DNA of 49,987 nt from Paludibacteraceae bacterium (GCA_024399575.1 JAKSNT010000004.1:1-49987), one strand, 5' to 3'; shown: positions 1 to 7,888, counted from the stretch's first letter. Notes: generated by a model not told the origin, from the sequence alone. Program-made: numbers and translations.

Positions 1-20
1 AAGAGTAGGTCGCCGCCGTC
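1..20 (+). rRNA. rrf: 3' end of 5S rRNA (partial)
   Basis: The first bases (AGAGTAGGTCGCCGCC) match the typical 3' end of bacterial 5S rRNA, where a GAGAGTAGG(T/A)CG(C/T)CGCC segment forms the 3' side of the terminal helix. A strong terminator hairpin follows within a few bases, as expected at the end of an rRNA operon. The rest of the gene lies outside the window, so its 5' strand and the 23S and 16S genes cannot be checked. The exact 3' end is approximate. Confidence 0.7.
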
Positions 21-24
21 TTTC

Positions 25-64
25 GAGAGTCTTCAGCTTACGCTGGAGACTCTCTTCTTTTTTT
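25..64 (+). terminator. rRNA operon terminator
   Basis: The arms GAGAGTCT (25-32) and AGACTCTC (47-54) pair perfectly, with a further CAGC/GCTG pairing inside, and a T-rich run follows at 55-64. This is a classic intrinsic terminator and fits the end of an rRNA operon. Confidence 0.85.
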
Positions 65-136
65 ACTATATTGAACTGGTATTCCACAGTTTTCTTCTTT
101 TTTTGTCATCTCTTCTGCCATTTTTGCAGTTGGTAT

Positions 137-144
137 TATCTTTG
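137..144 (+). promoter_or_regulatory. candidate -7 box of the ferritin gene
   Basis: TATCTTTG fits the Bacteroidota -7 consensus TAnnTTTG and lies about 65 bp before the ferritin start. No TTTG sits at the right distance upstream, so this promoter is weaker than others in the window or uses extra factors. Confidence 0.4.
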
Positions 145-208
145 CTGATTATAAATCAAAGGCGCATTTTTTTGTTGCCATAATGTTTAACTTTAAATTT
201 TTAATGCT

Positions 209-691
209 ATGATTTCTGAAAAATTACAGAACTCAATCAACACTCAGATCAATGCTGAGATGTGGTCGTCGAACCTTTATCTTTCAATGTCTTATTATTT
301 AGGACATGCGGGATTCCCAGGTTGTGCTCATTGGATGAAAAAACAGTCGGCTGAAGAATTGGAGCATGCACAGCGACTTGCAGATTACATGTTGTCACGT
401 GGTGAACATCCAAAGGTTTCTGCCATTGCGGCAGTTCCTGAGAAATGGGATGACGTGAATTCTTTGTTCAGACATGCTTTGCAGCATGAACAGCATGTCA
501 GCGAACTTATCAACAAACTCTACAAGCAGGCTTTGAATGAGGAGGATTATGCTACTCAGGATATGCTGATGTGGTTCGTTCGTGAACAGGTTGAAGAAGA
601 GGAGAGTGTTCAAGAGATTATCGACAAATTTGAACATTGTACTTGCGGTTGTTGTGTGATGAATATTGATAACGAATTGGCTAAGAGATGA
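209..691 (+). CDS. ftnA: Ferritin with cysteine-rich C-terminal tail
   Basis: This is a bacterial non-heme ferritin, which oxidises Fe(II) and stores it as a mineral inside a 24-subunit cytosolic shell. Its 160 residues are the usual length. The N-terminal helix (NAEMWSSNLYLSMS), the AEELEHAQ helix with the ferroxidase Glu and His, and the late REQVEEEE segment are all present. The odd part is residues 143-149, HCTCGCC: four cysteines stand where bacterial ferritins normally have a short Gly/Ala/Pro turn before the last helix (here VMNIDNELAKR). The gene stands alone, between the rRNA terminator and its own terminator at 706-746. Family assignment is secure. A role for the cysteines in metal binding, redox or partner docking is inference only. 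Confidence 0.95.
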   Translation: MISEKLQNSINTQINAEMWSSNLYLSMSYYLGHAGFPGCAHWMKKQSAEELEHAQRLADYMLSRGEHPKVSAIAAVPEKWDDVNSLFRHALQHEQHVSELINKLYKQALNEEDYATQDMLMWFVREQVEEEESVQEIIDKFEHCTCGCCVMNIDNELAKR

Positions 692-705
692 TTTTTATAT
701 AATTT

Positions 706-746
706 AGAGCCGTCTTCGTTTTGTGTGGTTGAGGACGGCTCTTTTT
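706..746 (+). terminator. Terminator of the ferritin gene
   Basis: AGAGCCGTC (706-714) pairs perfectly with GACGGCTCT (734-742), followed by a T run to 746. It ends the ferritin transcript. A GTG start at 723 for the next gene would fall in this loop, which argues for a later start there. Confidence 0.85.
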
Positions 747-773
747 ATGTATGTTCTATCAATTAACTTTATT

Positions 774-1565
774 ATGGGAATTACTTTATTGATTATATTT
801 TCCGTGGCTATGGTTGTAAGTGCCATCGGTTGGAAAAAGTTCATTTATTTTATATCCATTGGATATGGCTATAGTATCATGGCGATAGGTATGGCAATGA
901 TGATTATGCATTATGACATAATGTTGTGGAGCGATTTTGTCTTGTCCGCATTGCTGATGATATATGGTTTCAGACTGGCAACATATCTTTTGGTCAGGGA
1001 GCTCAAGAGTAAGGGGTATAGAGAAATCCTGAATGCAAATACCAAACAGCATTATCCTTTTGTTAAGACTTTGATAATCTGGATTAGTTGTGCGTTGTTG
1101 TACCTTTGTCAGACTTCTCCCTTGATATTCGGAGTTGTTAATGGTAGGGAATCTGATTTGTGGGCATGTATAGGAATCTCTGTTATGATTATTGGTATAT
1201 TGCTCGAAGCATTGGCTGACCGTCAGAAATCGAATGCCAAAAAACAGAATCCTGATAGGTTTGTTGACAAGGGGCTTTATCGTATCGTACGTTGTCCTAA
1301 TTACTTTGGTGAGGTTTTGGTTTGGACAGGCATGGTGCTGAGTGGTATTGGGAGCTATGATACATGGTGGCAGTGGGTAATAGCCTTATTAGGATATGTC
1401 GGTATCGTTTACATCATGTTTTCGGGTGCACGTCGTTTGGAGTTGCGTCAAGAAAAAGCATACGGCAATGATCCTGAATATCGTATGTATGTGAATAATA
1501 CACCTATCTTGTTGCCTTTTGTGCCGATATACAGTGTGAAGAAATATTCTTGGTTGAAGGGTTGA
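774..1565 (+). CDS. DUF1295 / steroid 5-alpha-reductase-like membrane protein
   Basis: This is a polytopic inner-membrane protein of the DUF1295 family, related to steroid 5-alpha reductases and isoprenylcysteine methyltransferases. Several hydrophobic helices are followed by the conserved C-terminal block: an RxxNYFGEVLVWTG segment near residue 195, then RRLELRQEKAYGNDPEYRMY and a PxLLPFVP motif. The substrate is unknown for most bacterial members. I prefer ATG 774 (263 residues) because the longer in-frame starts at 723 (GTG) and 747 (ATG) lie in or against the upstream terminator hairpin. The gene stands alone and ends before a strong bidirectional terminator. No clear TAnnTTTG promoter was seen, so some read-through from the ferritin gene is possible. 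Confidence 0.8.
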   Translation: MGITLLIIFSVAMVVSAIGWKKFIYFISIGYGYSIMAIGMAMMIMHYDIMLWSDFVLSALLMIYGFRLATYLLVRELKSKGYREILNANTKQHYPFVKTLIIWISCALLYLCQTSPLIFGVVNGRESDLWACIGISVMIIGILLEALADRQKSNAKKQNPDRFVDKGLYRIVRCPNYFGEVLVWTGMVLSGIGSYDTWWQWVIALLGYVGIVYIMFSGARRLELRQEKAYGNDPEYRMYVNNTPILLPFVPIYSVKKYSWLKG

Positions 1566-1585
1566 GTGCGGTTTTAATAGTATAT

Positions 1586-1627
1586 AAAATAGAGAAGAGA
1601 TTTAAATTGATATCTCTTCTCTATTTT
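1586..1627. terminator. Bidirectional terminator
   Basis: AAAATAGAGAAGAGAT pairs with ATCTCTTCTCTATTTT around a 10-nt loop, with A-rich and T-rich flanks on both sides. It separates the DUF1295 gene from the convergent DUF3127 gene and can serve both. Confidence 0.9.
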
Positions 1628-1652
1628 TTTATAGTGTTGATTTCAAATTTCC

Positions 1653-2189
1653 TCAGAAAGGAAGATCAGAGTCGTATTTGTTTGATTCTGACGCCGTCTG
1701 TGCAGGCTCTGCAGGTGGCATAGGAGCTGCTGCAGGGGCCATTGGCTGTGGAGCAGCTATTGGCTGATAATATTGTTGCTGCTGGTAACTGACTCCGTAC
1801 ATTTGGTTGTTAACCTGACGTTGCACCGACATAGGTGCATCGCTGAACGATACTGGTGGAACATCCTGCATTGCATAACCTTGATTCTGTTGAGGCTGAT
1901 ATGCTCCTGGCTGTATTCTCGTCACGCGGTATGCATTGAGACGGGTGTACCAGCGTTCCATGTATTTTGACGACTCGACATCGAAATTTACATTTACATA
2001 TTCGCCCTGCTGAATGTTGATTTCCGCTATGCGGTCTGCTCCAAAGATTCGGAGACAGGCGTTGCGTGGATACTGCGTGTTTTCATTGTACTCAATTATG
2101 AATTCTTGAGAACTCCATTCTCGTCCGCTGTTTTTGCCTACTCCACTTTGGATTGGCATCACTTCGATTACTCTACCTTGAATTTCCAT
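1653..2189 (-). CDS. DUF3127 family protein (OB-fold-like)
   Basis: This 178-residue protein matches DUF3127, a family common in Bacteroidota. The conserved domain is residues 1-95: MEIQGRVIEVMP, GREWSSQEFIIEY, NACLRIFGADRI and a VNVNFDVESSKY strand, which suggest a small beta-barrel. The second half is a low-complexity Gln/Pro/Ala linker ending in a short acidic tip, SNKYDSDLPF. That layout (compact barrel, Gln-rich linker, acidic DLPF tip) resembles single-stranded DNA-binding proteins, whose acidic tip recruits partners. Function is not established, and an SSB-like role is inference from architecture. It is monocistronic, with a good promoter at 2234-2265 and a terminator behind it. Confidence 0.85.
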   Translation of the reverse strand: MEIQGRVIEVMPIQSGVGKNSGREWSSQEFIIEYNENTQYPRNACLRIFGADRIAEINIQQGEYVNVNFDVESSKYMERWYTRLNAYRVTRIQPGAYQPQQNQGYAMQDVPPVSFSDAPMSVQRQVNNQMYGVSYQQQQYYQPIAAPQPMAPAAAPMPPAEPAQTASESNKYDSDLPF

Positions 2190-2233
2190 AAAATAGGTTT
2201 TTAGTTGGTTTGATTAGTGGTATATAACTTTTG

Positions 2234-2265
2234 CAAAGGTAATACTTTTTTATGTCGTGCACAAA
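2234..2265 (-). promoter_or_regulatory. Promoter of the DUF3127 gene
   Basis: Read on the minus strand this is TTTG-N20-TACCTTTG, an exact match to the Bacteroidota housekeeping promoter (-33 TTTG, -7 TAnnTTTG). The -7 box ends 45 bp before the ATG. Confidence 0.85.
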
Positions 2266-2270
2266 TAAAA

Positions 2271-4076
2271 TCATGATTTTTTGTTAAACCATTTTTTTAT
2301 TGGTATTTCGAACCCTGCTTGGCGCATGAAATTAAATGTTGCGAGGTCTAAACCTTTCTGAAAGTCAGTCCAATCAGGTTGCTTTGCCTCCGTAAATGGT
2401 ATCTCGTTATTGGCAAATGGGTTTGATGTTTTGTCAAGTCGTTTGGCATTGTATGATTCTGGATGTTGTCCTGATGGCGAGTGTATGGTCATGGCGTAAC
2501 GATGCCAAAAGGCACTTTGAATCAAGTCTTCTTGAAATAGTTTGCGGACTGTTGTGAGCGAATCATATAGTTCTGGAATGGTTTGTGTCGGGAATCCATA
2601 CATGAGATAGGCATGTACGAGAATGTTGTTATTTCTGAGATTTCTCATACATTCCGTAGCAGATTCGATTGTCACTCCTTTGTTTATGAGCTTCAGAATG
2701 CGCGGTGATGCAACTTCCAGTCCGCCTGATACCGCGATGCACCCCGAGCGGGCAAGCAGGTAACATAGTTCTGGCGTGAAATTTCGGTCGAACCGGATAT
2801 TTGTCCAATACGACAGTGTGAGGTGGCGTCTGATTATCTCTTCTGCAAGTCGGTGGAGTAGCACTGGCGGTGCAGCCTCATCTATGAAATGGAATCCGCG
2901 TATTCCTGTCGAGTTGATGAGCGATTCCATGATGTCAACAACCTTTGTTACGTCATTCGGAACATAACGGCAAATATAGTCGAGCGATGTGTCGCAAAAT
3001 GCGCATTTATGCCAGTAACATCCGTGGGCGAGCATCAGTTTGTGCCAGCATCCGTCGCTCCACAATCTGTGCATTTGGTTCGTTGAATCGGTGAAATTGA
3101 AGTATTTATGGTAGTCTATGCCTTGTGTCAAGTCGGGAATACCATCAATTTCATATATAGACGATGACGATGTGTCTGTTGAATTGTGAAAAACGATTTT
3201 CCCGTCTTCGAGTATGGCGGTTCTGAGAAGCGGTTTGCCTGTCAGGATGTTCAGTAGTGCTATTTCACCATCGTCGAAGGTCAGGAAATCTATATAATCA
3301 AATAATGTAGTGTCGCTGATCTGTCTGAGTTCGGTGTTTACATATCCTCCGCCCATAATGATTTTAATCTCTGGATGTTTGTTTCGTATATGTTTTGCAC
3401 ACTGTATAGCGGTGAGTAGGTTGCCTGGAAAAGGAACTGAAAAACCTATGTGCGATGGTTGCTGCTCGTCTATCTTGTTTTCTAATAAGTCGAGCATTAT
3501 GCTGGTTATGAATGTGTTTGGCTTGTTGAGTTCGTTGAGTATCGGGTCGAATGTTTCGAGATATGTAGAGATGCGTTCGGCATATTTGATGAGTTGGAAA
3601 TTGTAATCTACGACTGAGATGAGTTCGCACATGTTTTTAATGAACAGCGCACAGAGATATTTGGCTCGGTCGGTTGTGCCTGCCGTGCCGTAAAGCCATT
3701 CCAGTTCTTCGTCGTCGGGAAAGCGGTTAATGTTTTCATAGAAATCCTTGCTTGCGAAACGGGTTGCCATTTCCGGACAGCGATTCTGCAGAAAATATTT
3801 TACAGGTTCTATGTTGTTGATGTAGAAATCGCGGTTCGAGAATGGTATCTTAAGATGTTTTGGAAGAGACTTGTGAGAAATTGAGTCGAATACAATCGAT
3901 ATGTTTTTTCGTGTGAACAGTGTGTCCAGCAGGTCTATGCTGAGGTCGTATGCTGTTGAATCTACGCCTTTATTTCTGAGAAATGCTGATAAATGCGTCA
4001 GCGAGGGATATGGAGCATTTGGCTGAATGAGTGGAGGCAATACGAGCAGCAATTTGTTGTCGGTTGTTTTTGTCAT
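2271..4076 (-). CDS. B12-binding-like radical SAM protein
   Basis: This 601-residue protein has the layout of cobalamin-binding radical SAM enzymes. Its N-terminus (LLLVLPPLIQPNAPYPSLTHL) and the block at about 210-280 (HIGFSVPFPGN, IIMGGGYVNTEL, TFDDGE) look like the B12-binding Rossmann domain, although I see no DxHxxG cobalamin-ligand motif. The radical SAM barrel follows, with the iron-sulfur motif CYWHKCAFC, a CX4CX2C spacing known in some subfamilies, then HFIDEA and GLEVASPRILKLINKG. The C-terminus (from about 480) is less conserved. Its substrate is unknown; relatives include methyltransferases and tailoring enzymes. It has its own promoter, divergent from miaA, and no associated peptide or biosynthetic gene nearby. 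Confidence 0.8.
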   Translation of the reverse strand: MTKTTDNKLLLVLPPLIQPNAPYPSLTHLSAFLRNKGVDSTAYDLSIDLLDTLFTRKNISIVFDSISHKSLPKHLKIPFSNRDFYINNIEPVKYFLQNRCPEMATRFASKDFYENINRFPDDEELEWLYGTAGTTDRAKYLCALFIKNMCELISVVDYNFQLIKYAERISTYLETFDPILNELNKPNTFITSIMLDLLENKIDEQQPSHIGFSVPFPGNLLTAIQCAKHIRNKHPEIKIIMGGGYVNTELRQISDTTLFDYIDFLTFDDGEIALLNILTGKPLLRTAILEDGKIVFHNSTDTSSSSIYEIDGIPDLTQGIDYHKYFNFTDSTNQMHRLWSDGCWHKLMLAHGCYWHKCAFCDTSLDYICRYVPNDVTKVVDIMESLINSTGIRGFHFIDEAAPPVLLHRLAEEIIRRHLTLSYWTNIRFDRNFTPELCYLLARSGCIAVSGGLEVASPRILKLINKGVTIESATECMRNLRNNNILVHAYLMYGFPTQTIPELYDSLTTVRKLFQEDLIQSAFWHRYAMTIHSPSGQHPESYNAKRLDKTSNPFANNEIPFTEAKQPDWTDFQKGLDLATFNFMRQAGFEIPIKKWFNKKS

Positions 4077-4097
4077 GATTTATATATATTTACAATG

Positions 4098-4129
4098 CAA
4101 AGGTAGGTATTTTTTCTGAAGTGGACAAG
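4098..4129 (-). promoter_or_regulatory. Promoter of the radical SAM gene
   Basis: On the minus strand, CTTG-N20-TACCTTTG. The -7 box is perfect and the -33 box has one mismatch. It lies 22 bp from the ATG at 4076. Confidence 0.75.
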
Positions 4130-4154
4130 CTATTGGATTTTTTTGTTTGTAATG

Positions 4155-4186
4155 TTTGGTGCGTGCTGATATTTGTTGTAACTTTG
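4155..4186 (+). promoter_or_regulatory. Promoter of miaA
   Basis: TTTG-N20-TAACTTTG is an exact consensus match, 20 bp before the miaA start. It is divergent from the radical SAM promoter, and the two are separated by about 25 bp. Confidence 0.85.
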
Positions 4187-4205
4187 CAGCATTAAAAATC
4201 GCTGA

Positions 4206-5147
4206 ATGATGAATTTGATGGTTATTTTGGGTCCGACTGCTACAGGAAAAACTGCTGTGGCGACGCGTGTGGCAGTCAGACTTGGAGGTGAGATACTGAG
4301 TGGTGATTCCAGGCAGATATATTGCGGCATGGATATCGGTACTGGCAAGGATTTGAATGAGTATGTTGTTGACGGAGAGAAGGTTCCGTATCATCTGATA
4401 GATATTGCGCCTGCTGGTTTCAAATACAATCTGTACATGTACCAGCGTGATTTCAATATCGCTTACCGAGATATAATGTCACGTGGCAAATTGCCTGTAT
4501 TGTGTGGTGGAACAGGACTATACATTGAGGCGGTTCTTGGTGGCTACCAGTTGCTCGAAGTGCCTCAGAACCCTGAACTCCGTGAGCGTCTCGAATGTAA
4601 AAGTCGTGAGGAACTTGAACGTATATTGCTATCATATAAGGATTATAAGCCTCACAACGTGACGGATTTCTGCAACACCAGACGTGCGATACGTGCAATC
4701 GAGATAGCTGACTATTATGCTAACAATGACATCAAGGGCATAGATGTCCCAGAAATTGACCCTTTGATTTTTGGCATTGACATTTCGCGAGAGCTGCGTA
4801 GGGAGCGAATTACGGCGAGATTGAAAGCGCGTTTGGACGAGGGCATGGTTGACGAGATTCGTGGGCTGATTGATTCCGGTGTCGATCCTGACGATCTGGT
4901 CTATTATGGATTGGAATATAAATACGTCACGAAGTATGTTATTGGGGAACTGAATTTCGACGAAATGCAGCGCCTTTTGGAGATTTCTATCCATCAATTC
5001 GCCAAACGGCAGATGACCTGGTTCCGTGGAATGGAGCGAAGAGGGTATAATATCGAGTGGATTGATGGGACTTTGCAGTTGGAAGAACGTGTAAATCAGG
5101 TGATAGAAATTTTTTTGAAAAAAAATATGAAAACATTTGGTGGGTAA
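4206..5147 (+). CDS. miaA: tRNA dimethylallyltransferase MiaA
   Basis: MiaA transfers a dimethylallyl group from DMAPP to N6 of A37 in tRNAs that read codons starting with U. The P-loop GPTATGKT is at residues 9-16, followed by GDSRQIYCGMDIGTGK (usually DSMQVY) with the catalytic Asp at 34. LCGGTGLY and the tRNA-binding C-terminal segment FAKRQMTWFRG are also present. The length of 313 is normal. Bacteroidota often carry two MiaA-like proteins; this copy has the GKDLNEY and YHLIDIAPAGFKYNLY features of one of those forms. Two ATG codons stand in tandem at the start, and either could be used. The promoter of the following tRNA lies over the 3' end of this gene. Confidence 0.93.
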   Translation: MMNLMVILGPTATGKTAVATRVAVRLGGEILSGDSRQIYCGMDIGTGKDLNEYVVDGEKVPYHLIDIAPAGFKYNLYMYQRDFNIAYRDIMSRGKLPVLCGGTGLYIEAVLGGYQLLEVPQNPELRERLECKSREELERILLSYKDYKPHNVTDFCNTRRAIRAIEIADYYANNDIKGIDVPEIDPLIFGIDISRELRRERITARLKARLDEGMVDEIRGLIDSGVDPDDLVYYGLEYKYVTKYVIGELNFDEMQRLLEISIHQFAKRQMTWFRGMERRGYNIEWIDGTLQLEERVNQVIEIFLKKNMKTFGG

Positions 5148-5167
5148 TGAAAATAGTTGTACCTTTG
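5136..5167 (+). promoter_or_regulatory. Promoter of tRNA-Pro
   Basis: TTTG-N20-TACCTTTG is an exact consensus. Its -33 box lies inside the last codons of miaA. It gives the tRNA its own transcript, with a leader of about 40 nt. Confidence 0.85.
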
Positions 5168-5212
5168 CAGCGCAATTGAGGGAGAGAGATTATCGATTAA
5201 ACTTGAGAGCAA

Positions 5213-5287
5213 CGGGATGTAGCACAGTCCGGTTAGTGTACCTGGTTTGGGACCAGGGGGTCGCGAGTTCGAATCCCGCCATCCCGA
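5213..5287 (+). tRNA. tRNA-Pro (anticodon TGG)
   Basis: The acceptor stem CGGGATG (5213-5219) pairs with CATCCCG (5280-5286), followed by discriminator base A5287. The anticodon stem CCTGG/CCAGG encloses the loop TTTGGGA, with anticodon TGG at 5248-5250. The T arm GCGAGTTCGAATCCCGC is canonical. CCA is not encoded. The C1-G72 pair and A73 fit bacterial tRNA-Pro. Confidence 0.97.
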
Positions 5288-5290
5288 CAA

Positions 5291-5328
5291 AAAAAGAGCC
5301 ATTCAACAAATGTTGGATGGCTCTTTTT
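5291..5328. terminator. Terminator between tRNA-Pro and the flavodoxin gene
   Basis: AAAAAGAGCCAT pairs with ATGGCTCTTTTT around a 14-nt loop, with A and T runs at the two ends. It can end both the tRNA transcript and the convergent phoH operon. Confidence 0.9.
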
Positions 5329-5341
5329 CCACTATTACTTG

Positions 5342-5884
5342 TTATTTCTTCAGATAGTCATTTAGCAGGATTCCGTCTTCGAATTTGACGTTGGGATAAG
5401 TCTTGCGGAGATATTCAACAGCTGGTTCTATTGGCGATGAGCCTGAAGTTGCGAAAGGTATTATTACCTTGTCGTCGAGTATGTTGTTGTCAATCCACGA
5501 GTTTATGATGCGAGGACAGATGCCCCACCAAATAGGGAATCCGAGATAGACTGTGTCGCAAGCCTCGATGTTAGTGCATTCTCTGATAATAGGTCTCTCG
5601 TTAGGGTCTTTCATTTCAAGCGAAGAACGCGAAGTGGAGTCGCGCCAGTCGAGATCTGCTTCGGTGTATGGCTCCATTGCTGGAATGTCCCATAAACGTG
5701 CATTGTGCTCAGCAGCAAGTCGTTTAGCTGCCATGCGAGTGTTCCCTGTCGCTGAAAAGAAACATACGATAACGTGCTGTTCCGATTCATGTTTTACAGA
5801 TTGTGAATTGAACATTGTGGATTGTGCGTTCACCATAGTTGCAAAAATCAGCATACTAAATAGTGATAATAATTTTGTTTTCAT
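5342..5884 (-). CDS. Exported flavodoxin-like protein
   Basis: This is a flavodoxin-fold protein of the Flavodoxin_4 type. The FMN phosphate loop SATGNTR is at residues 44-50, the segment TVYLGFPIWWG carries the usual aromatic flavin-stacking region, and IPFATSGSS follows. The protein begins with a clear Sec signal peptide (a hydrophobic core then VNA-QS, cleavage near residue 20), so it should act in the periplasm or at the envelope, whereas ordinary flavodoxins are cytosolic. At 180 residues it is a single-domain protein. It is last in the phoH - outer-membrane protein - flavodoxin operon, 11 bp after its neighbour. Redox partner unknown. Confidence 0.85.
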   Translation of the reverse strand: MKTKLLSLFSMLIFATMVNAQSTMFNSQSVKHESEQHVIVCFFSATGNTRMAAKRLAAEHNARLWDIPAMEPYTEADLDWRDSTSRSSLEMKDPNERPIIRECTNIEACDTVYLGFPIWWGICPRIINSWIDNNILDDKVIIPFATSGSSPIEPAVEYLRKTYPNVKFEDGILLNDYLKK

Positions 5885-5895
5885 ATTTTTTGTTA

Positions 5896-6489
5896 TTAAA
5901 TTGTGTAACGTAGTGAGAAGGTCAAAGCCCAGTCGATGGTATGGAAATCGGCATTCGGGTACCCTGCAATCTGGTAAAGATGCTTTTGGGGTGCTGTGAA
6001 TGTAGCATATAGGTAAGCATAGCCTGGACGGAAATCGAGTGCGAGGGCAAGAGGAACGTTCTTTACATTGTATTCAAATCCGACGATGGCATTGACTCCT
6101 GCTTTCAGCAACCTGAAATCATGCTGCATTTCTCTGCCCCAGCCTCCTGTCACTCCTGCTCCGATATACATGTTTACATGGACATACCGTTTGTGGTATT
6201 CATAGTTCGGGTTGACTGAAATGTCCCAGTATCGGCAGTCAAGTATTGAACCTTTAGTTGGGTATAGCTCATTATTGATGTAGCATCCTCCGACTGTTGT
6301 GTTTGGGTTGAACGAAAGGTCAACCTGAATTGCAGAGCGTTCAGAGACAAAACCTTTGTACGATATGCCGTTTCTTGAGCCTGCTACAACTCCGACAGAA
6401 TTTTTATAATTCTGAGCAGTGAGTTGCGAGGCTGTTAGAATAAGTATGATAATCAGCGATATATGATATATTATTAAATTATGTGTCAT
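5896..6489 (-). CDS. Small outer-membrane beta-barrel protein
   Basis: This 197-residue protein has a signal peptide (cleavage near residue 26, after QLTA) and alternating hydrophobic/aromatic strands typical of an 8-stranded outer-membrane barrel: SYKGFVSERSAIQVDLSF, VHVNMYIGAGVTGGWG, VPLALALDFRPGYAYLY and a terminal WALTFSLRYTI ending in the aromatic-rich last strand seen in barrel proteins. No enzymatic motif is present. Its start overlaps the phoH stop by 4 bp (ATGA), so the two are probably translationally coupled. The specific function is unknown. Confidence 0.75.
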   Translation of the reverse strand: MTHNLIIYHISLIIILILTASQLTAQNYKNSVGVVAGSRNGISYKGFVSERSAIQVDLSFNPNTTVGGCYINNELYPTKGSILDCRYWDISVNPNYEYHKRYVHVNMYIGAGVTGGWGREMQHDFRLLKAGVNAIVGFEYNVKNVPLALALDFRPGYAYLYATFTAPQKHLYQIAGYPNADFHTIDWALTFSLRYTI

Positions 6490-7811
6490 AATAGGTGCGA
6501 TGCGAGTTCTGAAAGTTCTGAGCGTTCTCCCTTGATGAGGTTCACGTGGGCGAAGACAGGTTGGTTTTTCATTTTGTCAATCATGAATACAAGTCCGTTC
6601 GATTGCATGTCCAGATATGGCGAGTCAATTTGGTGTATATCGCCTGTGAAGACTATTTTCGTTCCTTCTCCAGCACGTGTGATGATTGTCTTTATTTCAT
6701 GAGGAGTGAGGTTCTGTGCTTCGTCAACAATCATGTATGTGTTTGAAAGTGAGCGACCTCTGATAAAAGCAAGTGCTTCGATGATCAGAGTGTTGTCGCG
6801 TTGCATTTGATCAATGGTCTGCACCTCTTTCCCTGTATATCCGAGGTTGTGCTTTATGACGTTGAGATTGTCGAATAATGGCTGCATGTATGGCGAAACT
6901 TTCTCTTTTGCGTCACCTGGCAGTGCGCCGAGGTCTCGGTTCGACATAGCAACGATAGGGCGGGCGAGCATCACCTGTTCGAAATCCTCGTTCTGGGCGA
7001 GGGCTGCGGCAAGAGCGATGAGCGTTTTCCCTGTTCCAGCCTTGCCGGTGAGGGCTACGAGTTTAATGTCCGGGTCGCAGAGTACGTCCATTGCGAAAGT
7101 CTGCTCGGCATTTCGTGGCTCGATTCCGAAAGCACGGTATTTATCAACCCGTGTGATTGTGTTGTCCACAGCATGGTGACGTGCGAGAATCGACGATTTC
7201 GTACTCTTAAGCAGGAAACATTGGTTTGCAACAATGTCTGGAATGTTGAACTTGTCTGCCGGAATGGCAATGCTCTTTTTCGAGTACATTTCGTTGATGA
7301 GTTCGGATGGAATGTTTTCGAATGTCTTGTAATCCTGTTCAAAAACGTCAATATTTTCTACTTTGTCATTGTAGTAATCCTCGGCAGGACACCCGAGCGA
7401 ACGGGCTTTCATGCGGAGATTTACGTCTTTTGTGACGAGAATGGTCTGCATGTTAGGGTGTTTCTTGGCAACGGTGATGGCAGCCGAGAGGATGTAATGG
7501 TCTGGTGTGCGCTCTATGAAGGCGTTCTTGACTTCATCGCACCAGGTGTTGTGAGTGAGTACATAGAGCCTGCCTTTGCCTTCGCCGAGCGATGCGCCTT
7601 TTGTGAAAAATTCCTTGTTGTCAACTATCTCGTCAAGGTCGCGCGCAAACTGGCGGGCATTGAAGTTTTTCTGTTCGTCACCCTTCTTGAATTTGTCCAA
7701 TTCTTCGAGGACAACCATAGGCAACCAGATGTCGTTTTCCTGAAAATTATAGATTGCATTGTGGTCGTGAAGAATGACATTTGTGTCGAGAATAAAATTT
7801 TTCTTAGCCAT
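6486..7811 (-). CDS. phoH: PIN domain-PhoH family ATPase
   Basis: This is a two-domain protein of the PhoH2 / YlaK type. An N-terminal PIN ribonuclease-like domain begins KNFILDTNVILHD, with conserved acidic residues in the first 150 residues. The C-terminal PhoH ATPase carries the Walker A motif LTGKAGTGKT and the Walker B-like MIVDEAQNLTPHE. Relatives with this fusion unwind and cleave RNA. I chose ATG 7811 (MAKKNF, 441 residues). An upstream in-frame extension to 7889 would run through the divergent promoter region and start on the folC start codon, so it is rejected. It is first gene of a three-gene operon with an outer-membrane protein and an exported flavodoxin. Confidence 0.9.
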   Translation of the reverse strand: MAKKNFILDTNVILHDHNAIYNFQENDIWLPMVVLEELDKFKKGDEQKNFNARQFARDLDEIVDNKEFFTKGASLGEGKGRLYVLTHNTWCDEVKNAFIERTPDHYILSAAITVAKKHPNMQTILVTKDVNLRMKARSLGCPAEDYYNDKVENIDVFEQDYKTFENIPSELINEMYSKKSIAIPADKFNIPDIVANQCFLLKSTKSSILARHHAVDNTITRVDKYRAFGIEPRNAEQTFAMDVLCDPDIKLVALTGKAGTGKTLIALAAALAQNEDFEQVMLARPIVAMSNRDLGALPGDAKEKVSPYMQPLFDNLNVIKHNLGYTGKEVQTIDQMQRDNTLIIEALAFIRGRSLSNTYMIVDEAQNLTPHEIKTIITRAGEGTKIVFTGDIHQIDSPYLDMQSNGLVFMIDKMKNQPVFAHVNLIKGERSELSELASHLL

Positions 7812-7831
7812 AGAAAATAATGTTTGAAATT

Positions 7832-7865
7832 TTTGCCAAAGGTACGAAATTTTTTTGTATATTTG
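7832..7865 (+). promoter_or_regulatory. Promoter of folC
   Basis: TTTG-N22-TATATTTG. The -7 box fits; the spacing is 2 bp longer than others in the window. It overlaps the opposing phoH -7 box, so the two promoters may compete. The folC start at 7889 follows by 23 bp. Confidence 0.65.
7837..7844 (-). promoter_or_regulatory. -7 box of the phoH operon
   Basis: On the minus strand this reads TACCTTTG, a perfect -7 box 25 bp before the phoH ATG. No TTTG occurs at 19-20 bp upstream, so the -33 element is weak. Confidence 0.6.
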
Positions 7866-7888
7866 CACCGAAAAATCGTATTTTTTCA

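Noticed and set aside
723-773. Longer N-terminus for the DUF1295 protein
   Set aside because: The GTG at 723 lies inside the ferritin terminator loop, and the ATG at 747 directly follows its T run.
5137-5388. Plus-strand ORF across tRNA-Pro
   Set aside because: It contains the tRNA gene and the terminator, so it cannot be a real protein gene.
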